Notes under the pieces: model-generated | What the model was told of the DNA's origin: nothing | What the model saw: the letters and a program-made list of their open reading frames with translations, nothing else | Database searches by the model: none | Assembly: GCA_038318455.1 (NCBI GenBank) | Contig: JBBQCF010000006.1 | Coordinates: 1-39,096 of the forward strand | From: UBA12068 sp038318455 | GTDB lineage: Bacteria; Patescibacteriota; Minisyncoccia; Moranbacterales; GWC2-37-73 | DNA length: 39,096 nucleotides | Direction: 5' to 3' | Position numbers and translations under genes: made by a program | Part shown: positions 24,682 to 31,174 of the stretch, in pieces | Numbering within the stretch: position 1 is the first letter of the stretch | Layout of the letters: the number at the start of each line of letters is the position of its first letter

Positions 24682-24888
24682 ATGAAAAAGTTATTGCAAC
24701 TATTGTCCATCGTTCTTTTAACTGTCACACCTGCCATTGCGCACATGAGTGAAAAATTTCATGCTCATCCACACGGAAACAAACTTGATCCGACAGACAC
24801 AACCATCCTCCTAATACTAATCGGCATTGTGATGGCAATGATTGTTGGATTCCTTATCCTGATTTTTGAAAAAACTCGCAAACGCTAA
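24682..24888 (+). CDS. Unknown 68-aa exported/membrane protein, His-rich
   Basis: N-terminal hydrophobic signal-like segment (LLQLLSIVLLTVTPAIA, with a plausible cleavage after AIA), a short His-rich stretch (KFHAHPHGNK) that could bind metal, then a membrane helix (ILLILIGIVMAMIVGFLILI) and a basic end. AAGGAG lies 7 bases before ATG, with a strong promoter and a terminator, so it is probably well expressed. It is plus-strand inside a minus-strand operon. I do not recognise it. Confidence 0.7.
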   Translation: MKKLLQLLSIVLLTVTPAIAHMSEKFHAHPHGNKLDPTDTTILLILIGIVMAMIVGFLILIFEKTRKR

Positions 24889-24910
24889 ACCATGTTTTCA
24901 ATTCATCCCT

Positions 24911-24943
24911 CGCCTTCGACATATCATTGTCGGAGGCTTTTTT
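24911..24943 (+). terminator. Terminator of the 68-aa gene
   Basis: A 10-bp stem with one wobble (24912-24921 with 24928-24937) followed by six Ts on the plus strand. There is no T tract on the minus side, so atp transcripts need not stop here. Confidence 0.75.
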
Positions 24944-24951
24944 CAAACCTA

Positions 24952-25908
24952 CTATTCCAATGCTGCGCGTCCAGCAGAAATTTCAGCGATTTCCTGCGTA
25001 ATCTTTCCTTGTCTGATTTGGTTATACATCAAAGTCAGGTCAGCTGACATTTCCGAAGCCGCATCAGTTGCATTTCTCATGGCCATCATGCGCGCGCTTT
25101 GTTCAGAAGCGCTCGACTCCAAAACTGCATGAAAGAGTTGCATTTCAATGAGGCGTGGAAAAATAAATTCCAAAACCTCTTCCGGACTTGGCTCAATCTT
25201 ATATTCAACTTTTGGAGCATCCAAACCATACTCTTTTGCAACCACATCCATTTCTGCAATTTGCTTTTCAATATCAATTTTTGAGATAGGCAAAATCTGA
25301 CGAATTCGTGTTTGCTGTGTAACAGCACTGATATAGTCAGTATAAATCGTCACCACCTTGTCATATTTCTTGGCCAAATATTCTTCCATCACAATCTTGG
25401 AAAGAGGTTTAATATCAGCCGAAGTTGCAAATTGTTTTCCATCAGAAAAAGCTGCCACAATATTTTTTCCTGTTTTTCTTGCAATAGCTTCACCTTTTTT
25501 CCCAATGGTAATAAAATCAATTTTGAGATCTTCGTCTTTTACACTTGATTCAATTTTCTTTTTTCCAATTCGGTTTATTTTCAATTTTTCAGGATTTAAA
25601 ATCTCTTCGCGAATTTTTTTGGCAACTTGAGTATTGAAAGATCCACAAAGTCCACGATCTGAAGAAACCACAATCATCAAAACACTCTTTACTGGGCGAA
25701 CTTGCAAAAATCCATGCTCTGAACTTTCAAAAGCACGCGCCAAATTTGTCAGCACCGTCCAAGCAGCGTGAGCATAGGGACGAATTCCAACCACGCTAGC
25801 AATTGCTCGCCGCATTTTTGCAGCCGAAACCATCTCCATTGCTTTGGTGATTTTTTTGGTGCTATTGATCGATTTGATTCGACGCCTAATGTCTTTTCCT
25901 GATGCCAT
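24952..25908 (-). CDS. atpG: ATP synthase gamma subunit
   Basis: Rotor shaft of F1. N-terminal helix IRRRIKSINSTKKITKAMEMV is a strong family signature; SSDRGLCGSFN follows; the C-terminal helix contains SEQSARMMAMRNATDAASEM. At 318 aa it is about 30 residues longer than typical, the extra being in the middle region (KINRIGKKKIESSVKDEDLK). Confidence 0.97.
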   Translation of the reverse strand: MASGKDIRRRIKSINSTKKITKAMEMVSAAKMRRAIASVVGIRPYAHAAWTVLTNLARAFESSEHGFLQVRPVKSVLMIVVSSDRGLCGSFNTQVAKKIREEILNPEKLKINRIGKKKIESSVKDEDLKIDFITIGKKGEAIARKTGKNIVAAFSDGKQFATSADIKPLSKIVMEEYLAKKYDKVVTIYTDYISAVTQQTRIRQILPISKIDIEKQIAEMDVVAKEYGLDAPKVEYKIEPSPEEVLEFIFPRLIEMQLFHAVLESSASEQSARMMAMRNATDAASEMSADLTLMYNQIRQGKITQEIAEISAGRAALE

Positions 25909-25913
25909 AAATT

Positions 25914-26039
25914 TCGTAAAGCGTGGAGCGCGTATCGTGGAGCGTTTTTTAATTCAAACCACTATACCTCTTTGCGTTATGCGTTATGCGTTATGCGTTA
26001 TGCGTTATGCGTTATGCGTTATGCGTTATGCGTTATGCG
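25914..26039 (-). repeat. Two heptamer repeat arrays, atpA-atpG gap
   Basis: First array: TCGTAAA, GCGTGGA, GCGCGTA, TCGTGGA, GCGTTTT (25914-25948) in 7-base register. Second array: nine exact copies of GCGTTAT plus GCG (25974-26039). The atpA stop codon (26033-26035) and last sense codon lie inside the second array. A 7-base unit puts TAA in all three minus-strand frames. Confidence 0.9.
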
Positions 26040-27538
26040 GTCTGATATACCTCCTTAAATTCCTTGATTGCTTTTTTTAGAGCCTCCACCACATCTTCAC
26101 TCAATTCTTTCTTTTCTTTCACGAGTGCAATCACTTCTTTGGCAGATGAATCAAGATATTTATGGAAATCTGCTTCCCAAGCGCGAATTTCTTCAACTGG
26201 AACATCGTCAACAAATCCATTAGCCAGTGCATACAAAATTGCAACTTGGTGCTCAACCAACATTGGCTCATATTGTCCTTGCTTGAGAATCTCGACAGTG
26301 CGTCTTCCACGTTCAATTTGAGCGCGAGTTTTTTCATCAAGGTCTGATCCAAATTGTGCAAAAGCTTCCAATTCGCGGAACTGCGCCAAATCCAACTTAA
26401 GTGTTCCCGCCACTTTCTTCATCGCTTTAATTTGAGCAGATGATCCCACGCGAGAAACTGAAATTCCAACATTGAGCGCTGGACGAACTCCTTTGTAAAA
26501 CAAATCTGATTCCAAGAAAATTTGTCCGTCAGTAATTGAAATCACATTAGTTGGAATGTATGCTGAAACATCTCCTGCCTGCGTTTCAATAATTGGAAGC
26601 GCAGTCATTGATCCCCCACCAAAATCTTCATTCAATTTTGCAGAGCGTTCCAAAAGACGAGAATGTAAATAGAAAACATCTCCTGGGTATGCTTCGCGTC
26701 CTGGTGGACGTTTCAAAATAAGAGAAATTTGACGATATGCCCAAGCGTGACGAGAAAGATCATCAAAAACAATGAGCACGTCTTCACCTTTGTCCATGAA
26801 AAATTCTCCCAGTGCGCAACCTGAATATGGAGCGATATATGAAAGAGCTGCAGATTCAGATGCTCCCGCCACCACTACTGTGGTATATTCCATGGAGCCC
26901 GCTTTTTCCAATTCGCCCACAATGCGAGCAATCTTGCTTTCCTTTTGTCCAACAGCAACATAAATACATTTCATGTTTTGTCCTTTTTGATTGATGATGG
27001 TGTCAATTGCAATCGCAGTCTTTCCTGTTTGACGATCACCAATAATAAGTTCGCGTTGTCCGCGTCCCACTGGAATGAGAGCATCGATTGCCTTGATTCC
27101 AGTTTGCACAGGCTGATGAACTGATTTTCGAGAAAGAACTCCTGGAGCAACTTTTTCCACTGGATAAAAAATATCACTCACAATGTCACCTTTTCCATCA
27201 ATAGCTTGACCCAAAGGATTCACCACGCGCCCAATCACATTTTCCCCCACAGGAATTGAAAGAATTTTTCCAGTTGCTTTAACAATGTCTCCCTCTTTCA
27301 CACCAAGATAGCTTCCCAAAATCATCACACCCACGCGATCTTCTTCAAGATTAAGTGCCACGCCGATTTCCCCATTTGGAAATTCAACCATTTCGCTGGC
27401 CATAAGATCAGAAAGTCCACTGATGCGAGCAACACCGTCGCCCACCTCAATAACTTTGCCAACTTTTTCAGTTGTCGTTTCACTCTTGAATCCTTCAATC
27501 TGTTTTTTCAATTGATCAATGATGTAATCCTTGTTCAT
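26033..27538 (-). CDS. atpA: ATP synthase alpha subunit
   Basis: Regulatory nucleotide-binding F1 subunit. Walker A GDRQTGKTAIAIDTI, LIVFDDLSRHAWAYRQ, GREAYPGDVFYLHSRLLER and the signature PALNVGISVSRVGSSAQ are all present. The ATG at 27538 (501 aa) matches the usual start; an in-frame ATG at 27565 adds nine non-conserved residues. The last codon and stop come from a GCGTTAT tandem array, so the C-terminus may vary with repeat number. Confidence 0.98.
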   Translation of the reverse strand: MNKDYIIDQLKKQIEGFKSETTTEKVGKVIEVGDGVARISGLSDLMASEMVEFPNGEIGVALNLEEDRVGVMILGSYLGVKEGDIVKATGKILSIPVGENVIGRVVNPLGQAIDGKGDIVSDIFYPVEKVAPGVLSRKSVHQPVQTGIKAIDALIPVGRGQRELIIGDRQTGKTAIAIDTIINQKGQNMKCIYVAVGQKESKIARIVGELEKAGSMEYTTVVVAGASESAALSYIAPYSGCALGEFFMDKGEDVLIVFDDLSRHAWAYRQISLILKRPPGREAYPGDVFYLHSRLLERSAKLNEDFGGGSMTALPIIETQAGDVSAYIPTNVISITDGQIFLESDLFYKGVRPALNVGISVSRVGSSAQIKAMKKVAGTLKLDLAQFRELEAFAQFGSDLDEKTRAQIERGRRTVEILKQGQYEPMLVEHQVAILYALANGFVDDVPVEEIRAWEADFHKYLDSSAKEVIALVKEKKELSEDVVEALKKAIKEFKEVYQTA

Positions 27539-27545
27539 ACAATTT

Positions 27546-27632
27546 AAGTTTATAAAGTTTATCAAGTTTTAAAGCTTATAAAGTAAAATACATTCCAACT
27601 TTATGAACTTTATGAACTTTACAAGCTTTTAA
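27546..27632 (-). repeat. Nonamer word inverted repeat, atpH-atpA gap
   Basis: Left arm AAGTTTATA, AAGTTTATC, AAGTTTTAA, AGCTTATAA (27546-27581). Right arm AACTTTATG, AACTTTATG, AACTTTACA, AGCTTTTAA (27597-27632). Exact 9-base register in both arms, imperfectly complementary. The right arm covers the atpH stop codon. Confidence 0.8.
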
Positions 27633-28030
27633 CTTGCAAGTATTTTTCCTAATCTTTTTAAATGATTAGAAATACTTGCATCCAAAATCTCATCTTCCAC
27701 CTTTATAATGATTCCTCCTTGAATTTTTGCGTCAACGATATTATTTATAACAACTTCTTTGGCAGAATATTTTTCCTTCAAAAAACTTTTAACTTGATGA
27801 ACTTGATCACTTGATAACTCACGCGAAGATGTTACACCAGCTTCAACAATTCCATTTTTCAAGTTAAACAACTCTGAAAATTTTTCCATCACCTTCTTGG
27901 CATCCTTCAAATTTCCATCTTTCTTTAATTGCTCTGCAAACTTTCCAATGATATCAGAAACTTCCTGCTCGGTTTTTCCGTCAGTCAGATCAAATAATGT
28001 TTTTGCGTATTGTAATGAAGTTACTTTCAT
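27629..28030 (-). CDS. atpH: ATP synthase delta subunit, short
   Basis: Peripheral-stalk connector between F1 and the b subunits. The C-terminal part carries the family pattern IVDAKIQGGIIIKVEDEILDAS followed by a helix with LKRLGKIL. The N-terminal six-helix domain appears shortened: 133 aa compared with about 175-180 usually. It begins 2 bases after atpF, the only atp junction here without a repeat. The stop lies within a nonamer repeat. Confidence 0.85.
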   Translation of the reverse strand: MKVTSLQYAKTLFDLTDGKTEQEVSDIIGKFAEQLKKDGNLKDAKKVMEKFSELFNLKNGIVEAGVTSSRELSSDQVHQVKSFLKEKYSAKEVVINNIVDAKIQGGIIIKVEDEILDASISNHLKRLGKILAS

Positions 28031-28032
28031 AT

Positions 28033-28521
28033 CTATTTTATAGCTTTTGCAATTAAATCAGCATCTTTTACGGTATCGATTTTTTCAGCAATTATTTTTC
28101 CTGTTGCAGCCACCACCAATTCAGCGACTTGGCTTTTGATTTCAGCAAACATTAAAGCTTTTTCTTGCTCAATTTTTTTGGCGCTGTCAGAGAGAATTTT
28201 TTCAGCTTGAGCTTTCGCCTCCACCACGATTTCTTCTTTGTTTTTAAGCGCCACTGCTTCAGCTTTGGCCACAATTTCTTGTGCAGCCTTTCGCGCCTCG
28301 ACCAAAACTTCTTTTTCCTTTTCAGTAATTTCAGCCAATTTCTTGTGCGCAGCTTCACTGTCCTTGAGTCCTTTTTCAATTTTTTCTGTTCTGTCAGTCA
28401 TCATCTTAAGCACTGGACCGTAGGCAAATTTGTACAGCACGAAAAGCACAATCGCAAAGTTTACAAGCTGCGCCAAAATCAACGTCCAGTCAATGTGAAA
28501 TGTTTTAATAAGTTCTTCCAT
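28033..28521 (-). CDS. atpF: ATP synthase b subunit
   Basis: Membrane-anchored peripheral stalk. One N-terminal helix (LILAQLVNFAIVLFVLYKF) is followed by a long charged coiled coil rich in Ala, Glu and Lys (ITEKEKEVLVEARKAAQEIV). 162 aa, normal size. The position between atpE and atpH agrees with the standard order. Confidence 0.93.
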   Translation of the reverse strand: MEELIKTFHIDWTLILAQLVNFAIVLFVLYKFAYGPVLKMMTDRTEKIEKGLKDSEAAHKKLAEITEKEKEVLVEARKAAQEIVAKAEAVALKNKEEIVVEAKAQAEKILSDSAKKIEQEKALMFAEIKSQVAELVVAATGKIIAEKIDTVKDADLIAKAIK

Positions 28522-28534
28522 ATTTTTTTAAAAT

Positions 28535-28662
28535 AAACAATATACAAATGCCAAATTCCAAACAAATTATAATTTTCAAATTTTTAATTTTAAAAGATTT
28601 GAAGATTATTTTTTGTAGTTTGGTTATTGCTTGGTATTTGTTAATTGAGATTTGTTATTTTC
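28535..28662 (-). repeat. Word-type inverted repeat, CCAAATT family, atpE-atpF gap
   Basis: Left arm with CAAATGCCAAATTCCAAAC; right arm with TTTGGTTATTGCTTGGTA and TTTGTTATTTTC. The arms are roughly complementary. Confidence 0.6.
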
Positions 28663-28668
28663 AAATGT

Positions 28669-28699
28669 TCTCATTTTGTCTCACCACGTTGATGAGACA
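28669..28699 (-). other. Stem-loop just downstream of atpE
   Basis: TGTCTCA (28677-28683) pairs with TGAGACA (28693-28699); a second TCTCA-type strand at 28669-28674 offers an alternative pairing. It starts 8 bases after the atpE stop in the mRNA and lacks a T tract, which fits an mRNA 3'-stabilising hairpin better than a terminator. Confidence 0.45.
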
Positions 28700-28706
28700 T
28701 TTGAGA

Positions 28707-28925
28707 CTATTTGATTGAAAATGCGATAACCAAAGCGTAAATAGCCACAGCTTCAGCAAATGCAGCCATAAGGAGCATTGGGACAAAGATTTTTCCTGCA
28801 GCTTCTGGATTACGTCCGATTGATTCCATTGCTTTTGCTCCGATCATACCGATTCCGATTGCTGGTCCGATTGATCCTAGTCCGATTGCCAAAGCCTTGG
28901 CAAGCATTGTTAGTTCCATACACAT
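28707..28925 (-). CDS. atpE: ATP synthase c subunit
   Basis: Proteolipid of the Fo rotor ring: two helices joined by the polar loop GRNPEAAGK. The ion-carrying carboxylate is Glu58 (FAEAVAIYALVIA). The residues that bind Na+ in sodium-type rings are absent: the Gln position is Ile25, and Ser-Thr after the Glu are Ala59-Val60. A proton ring is therefore expected. 72 aa; ATGs at 28925 and 28919 are both possible. Confidence 0.93.
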   Translation of the reverse strand: MCMELTMLAKALAIGLGSIGPAIGIGMIGAKAMESIGRNPEAAGKIFVPMLLMAAFAEAVAIYALVIAFSIK

Positions 28926-28999
28926 TTGTAGCAGACATTATTCCTGTTTTCTCTACTTAAGTGGAACAGAAATAGTGTATGCGATAAAAAATAATTAAC

Positions 29000-29085
29000 A
29001 GTTTATCAAGTTCATCAAGTGAAAAGTTTGTAAAGTATTTTTCAGATTTAAACTTTATAAACTTTATAACTTTATAAACTTGCAA
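29000..29085 (-). repeat. Nonamer word inverted repeat, atpB-atpE gap
   Basis: Left arm AGTTTATCA, AGTTCATCA, AGTGAAA, AGTTTGTAA (from 29000). Right arm AAACTTTAT, AAACTTTAT, AACTTTAT, AAACTTGC (29050-29083). Same family as the atpH-atpA repeat. Confidence 0.8.
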
Positions 29086-29087
29086 CT

Positions 29088-29936
29088 TTAATGTTCATCA
29101 GCCGTGGTTGCTATGCTCATAAACGCCAATGTCAAAATCGCAAAAACCAAAGCTTGCACAATTCCCACAATAATCTCCAAAAACATAAATGGCAGTGGCA
29201 AAATGAAAGCAACAAGCGCCATCATGGAAGCCAAGAGAACTTCTCCTGCAAAAATATTTCCAAAAAGTCGAAGAGAGAGCGATGCAATCTTTGCAATTTC
29301 TCCCACGATTTCAATCAGTCCCACGAAAATTTTGATCGGATTAACCATGATGATGGTTGGATCCTTTTTGATTTTCTTTGGGATAGCAATGATCGCTTTG
29401 ATGTTGATGAATTTATTAAAATGATTCCAAACTCCAATTGTAATAACTCCAAAAATGTGAGACATGATCACAGAAAACAGTGCGATTGCAAGTGTGGTGT
29501 TCAGGTCAGCGGTTGCGCCGCGAAGAAGTGGCACAAAAACTTTTCCATGTTCCCCATTTTCTACAAAACCAATTGTTCCGACGCCTGGCAAAAGTCCCAT
29601 CCAATTGCTTGTCAAAATAAACAAAAAAAGCGCCAGCACGATTGGCAAAAATTTCGCAGTCTTTTTGCGGTCGCCAGTCACGGAATCAGCCATATTCAAC
29701 GCTTGTTCCAAGATGATTTCAAAAAAATTATGAATTCCTGTTGGTGCTTTGTCCTTCGCCTTTTTTGCTTTCTTCCCAGCAAGCACAAAAAAAATTGCCA
29801 AAACAGCGACTGTAATCCAGCTCATAATCAAAGAATTTGTAATAGTAAAATTTCCCACATGCAAAATAGGTTCAGCAAAAAGAGTTGATTCATGATTTAT
29901 CTCCTGGCTATTTTGTTGTGTCACTTCCGTAGACAT
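29088..29936 (-). CDS. atpB: ATP synthase a subunit
   Basis: Fo stator that forms the proton half-channels. Evidence: ILTSNWMGLLPG, then the key helix ASLSLRLFGNIFAGEVLL with the essential Arg223, and a last helix IVQALVFAILTLAFMSIA. About five to six membrane helices; 282 aa. The N-terminus before the first helix is polar (TQQNSQEINHES). Confidence 0.96.
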   Translation of the reverse strand: MSTEVTQQNSQEINHESTLFAEPILHVGNFTITNSLIMSWITVAVLAIFFVLAGKKAKKAKDKAPTGIHNFFEIILEQALNMADSVTGDRKKTAKFLPIVLALFLFILTSNWMGLLPGVGTIGFVENGEHGKVFVPLLRGATADLNTTLAIALFSVIMSHIFGVITIGVWNHFNKFINIKAIIAIPKKIKKDPTIIMVNPIKIFVGLIEIVGEIAKIASLSLRLFGNIFAGEVLLASMMALVAFILPLPFMFLEIIVGIVQALVFAILTLAFMSIATTADEH

Positions 29937-29964
29937 TATTTTTTGAATTATTTCTCAACTTAAA

Positions 29965-30039
29965 TCACAAACGATTTGAAAATTGATTTTTATTGTTTGT
30001 TTATTATTTGGTGCTTGGTGCTTGTTTTTTGTTATTTGC
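29965..30039 (-). repeat. Word-type repeat, CCAAATT family, overlapping the atpI/Z 3' end
   Basis: Plus-strand words TTTGTTTATTATTTGGTGC and TTGGTGCTTG, with a short opposite arm near 29965-29975 (CACAAACGATTTG). On the minus strand the repeat encodes the last residues of the upstream gene (KKQAPSTK). Confidence 0.65.
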
Positions 30040-30279
30040 CGATTTTTCGTCGGCATCCATTTCTTTAAGGCCAATTCTCACAATCTTGACCATCGAAAAA
30101 GCAAAAGCTGCAATGATGGTCGCCAGAAATAGCCATGGATCAGTGCCGAAAGATTTGTCTAAAAACTTTCCAAACAAAACCGCAATCATTATTGGCGCAA
30201 CAATCCAAGCGCTAAGTCTCGTGAATAGAATCAATCCTGGCTGCCACCAAGCAATGTTTGATTTTTTTTGTTCATCCAT
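30004..30279 (-). CDS. AtpZ/AtpI-like ATP synthase accessory membrane protein
   Basis: 91-aa protein with two helices (IVAPIMIAVLFGKFLD and WLFLATIIAAFAFSMVKIV) matching the small family found as first gene of atp operons, proposed to aid c-ring assembly or Mg2+ supply. The FGKFLDKSFGTDPW loop is typical. The polar C-terminal tail (NNKKQAPSTK) is encoded by a word-type repeat and is probably dispensable. An in-frame ATG at 30291 would add four residues. Confidence 0.82.
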   Translation of the reverse strand: MDEQKKSNIAWWQPGLILFTRLSAWIVAPIMIAVLFGKFLDKSFGTDPWLFLATIIAAFAFSMVKIVRIGLKEMDADEKSANNKKQAPSTK

Positions 30280-30312
30280 ACTTGTGAGCATTATAAGTTC
30301 GCCACGTTATCC

Positions 30313-30341
30313 ATTATCTCGCAATTTTGGCTTTGCGTCAA
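30313..30341 (-). promoter_or_regulatory. ATP synthase operon promoter
   Basis: Minus strand TTGACG (30336-30341), 17 bases, GATAAT (30313-30318), about 35 bases before the first gene. It lies back-to-back with the plus promoter at 30359. Confidence 0.6.
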
Positions 30342-30358
30342 GAAAAATGCCATATTGC

Positions 30359-30387
30359 TTGACTTTTTACTGAAAAAGGAGTATAAT
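30359..30387 (+). promoter_or_regulatory. Strong promoter of the small-gene cassette
   Basis: TTGACT (30359-30364), exactly 17 bases, TATAAT (30382-30387): 11 of 12 consensus positions. Confidence 0.7.
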
Positions 30388-30548
30388 ATATAGATTGTGG
30401 TCACTTCCATATAAAATAGTCGTTTATGAAATTTCATAAACGACTATTTATTTTTAGCAAAACAAACTATTGATATTCTGATTAATTCATGTAACAATAA
30501 AATTCTGGCAATGCCAGATATTCTTTAACAAAAAAAGGGGGCTATTCC
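30388..30548 (+). other. Leader of the small-gene cassette
   Basis: About 155 bases between the promoter and the first start codon. It contains the 36-base hairpin and a second short palindrome at about 30504-30518 (TCTGGCAATGCCAGA). No gene is seen. Confidence 0.45.
30414..30449 (+). terminator. Perfect hairpin 20 bases after the promoter (attenuator or terminator)
   Basis: A perfect 36-base palindrome followed by a T-rich tract (ATTTTTAG). It starts about 20 bases after the predicted transcription start of the plus promoter, so transcripts would either end as a ~60-base RNA or read through into the cassette. On the minus strand there is no gene for it to terminate. Confidence 0.6.
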
Positions 30549-30857
30549 ATGCAAGACTATATGACCTACATCTCTCTTAGTTATTTCATTTTTATTGTCA
30601 TACAAAGCTTTATCATTGAAAGCAAGTTTTTTTAGGACGACTGGTTAATAATTTACGGATTTGTAATTATTTTCATTGCTGAATTGCTTGGATTATCACT
30701 TTATCTCAAGGAAATTCTATCTCTAAATTTAAGCCTATCCAAAGAAGAACTTGAACTATCTCTTTTAATTTCAGCTGTCTGTGGAGCAATTATTTTAACA
30801 AGTGCCTGGTGGAGATTGAAAATAAGAATAATGCGTAAAAGGGGTGAATTATTATGA
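30549..30857 (+). pseudogene. Small membrane protein gene interrupted by an in-frame TAG
   Basis: ATG at 30549, preceded by AGGGGG at 7 bases, opens a frame that hits TAG at 30633-30635 after 28 codons and then continues in the same frame, without further stops, to TGA at 30855-30857. The joined product would have about 102 positions: MQDYMTYISLSYFIF, then WLIIYGFVIIFIAELLG, then LLISAVCGAIIL, i.e. three membrane helices. The part after the TAG resembles the corresponding part of the gene at 31175 (YGFVIIF/YGLCLIL; LELSLLI/LETACLI), which argues for one ancestral gene. TAG is a normal stop here (ftsZ), so a nonsense mutation is likeliest. The TGA overlaps the next ATG as ATGA. Confidence 0.7.
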
Positions 30858-31150
30858 GCAAAAAACTTCCTGAAAATTTGGTAGCGCTGGTTTATGCGGA
30901 CAATTGTTGTTATTGCAAAGTGACAGATAATGCAATGGCAGAAATAATTGTAGACGCTGAAAATGGAACGTGGACGCACAAAGGTGCTCCACCGTTCAAG
31001 CTTAACAGAATTGGCTATTATGATCCAAGCATGAAACAACGAAGTAGTGGCGTGATTGGTGTCTATAATAAGCTCAACATTCATCATCTGGAAAACATGG
31101 TCCGCAATTGGCATGACATTCGCGATGAGGACAGAAGTTTTGATGATTAA
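30854..31150 (+). CDS. Unknown 98-aa soluble protein in the small-gene cassette
   Basis: Starts MSKKLPENLVALVYADN; it has a small cysteine group (CCYCK, residues 18-22), a TWTHKGAPPFKLNRIGYYDP segment and an acidic end (DIRDEDRSFDD). No membrane helix. Its ATG overlaps the TGA of the preceding broken gene, so it depends on translational coupling or on its own AAAAGGGG site. The frame is intact, unlike both neighbours. Family not recognised. Confidence 0.6.
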   Translation: MSKKLPENLVALVYADNCCYCKVTDNAMAEIIVDAENGTWTHKGAPPFKLNRIGYYDPSMKQRSSGVIGVYNKLNIHHLENMVRNWHDIRDEDRSFDD

Positions 31151-31174
31151 AAAAATTCGAGAAGGAGCTTACCA

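Noticed and set aside
25974..26039. GCGTTAT array as a CRISPR or iteron origin
   Set aside because: There are no spacers between units and the unit is only 7 bases; no DnaA-box cluster or replication gene is nearby.
29091..29888. Long plus-strand frame of 265 codons
   Set aside because: It is antisense to atpB, whose motifs are certain; its composition (many Asn, Cys, His, Lys) is typical of a shadow frame.
30633..30635. TAG as a reassigned sense codon in this organism
   Set aside because: TAG ends ftsZ, rel, parA and tatD at family-consistent positions, so it is a normal stop.
30627..30635. Programmed -1 frameshift at the T run before TAG
   Set aside because: The T7-A run is not in the register needed for a slippery heptamer, and the homologous downstream part is already in the same frame, so no shift is needed.
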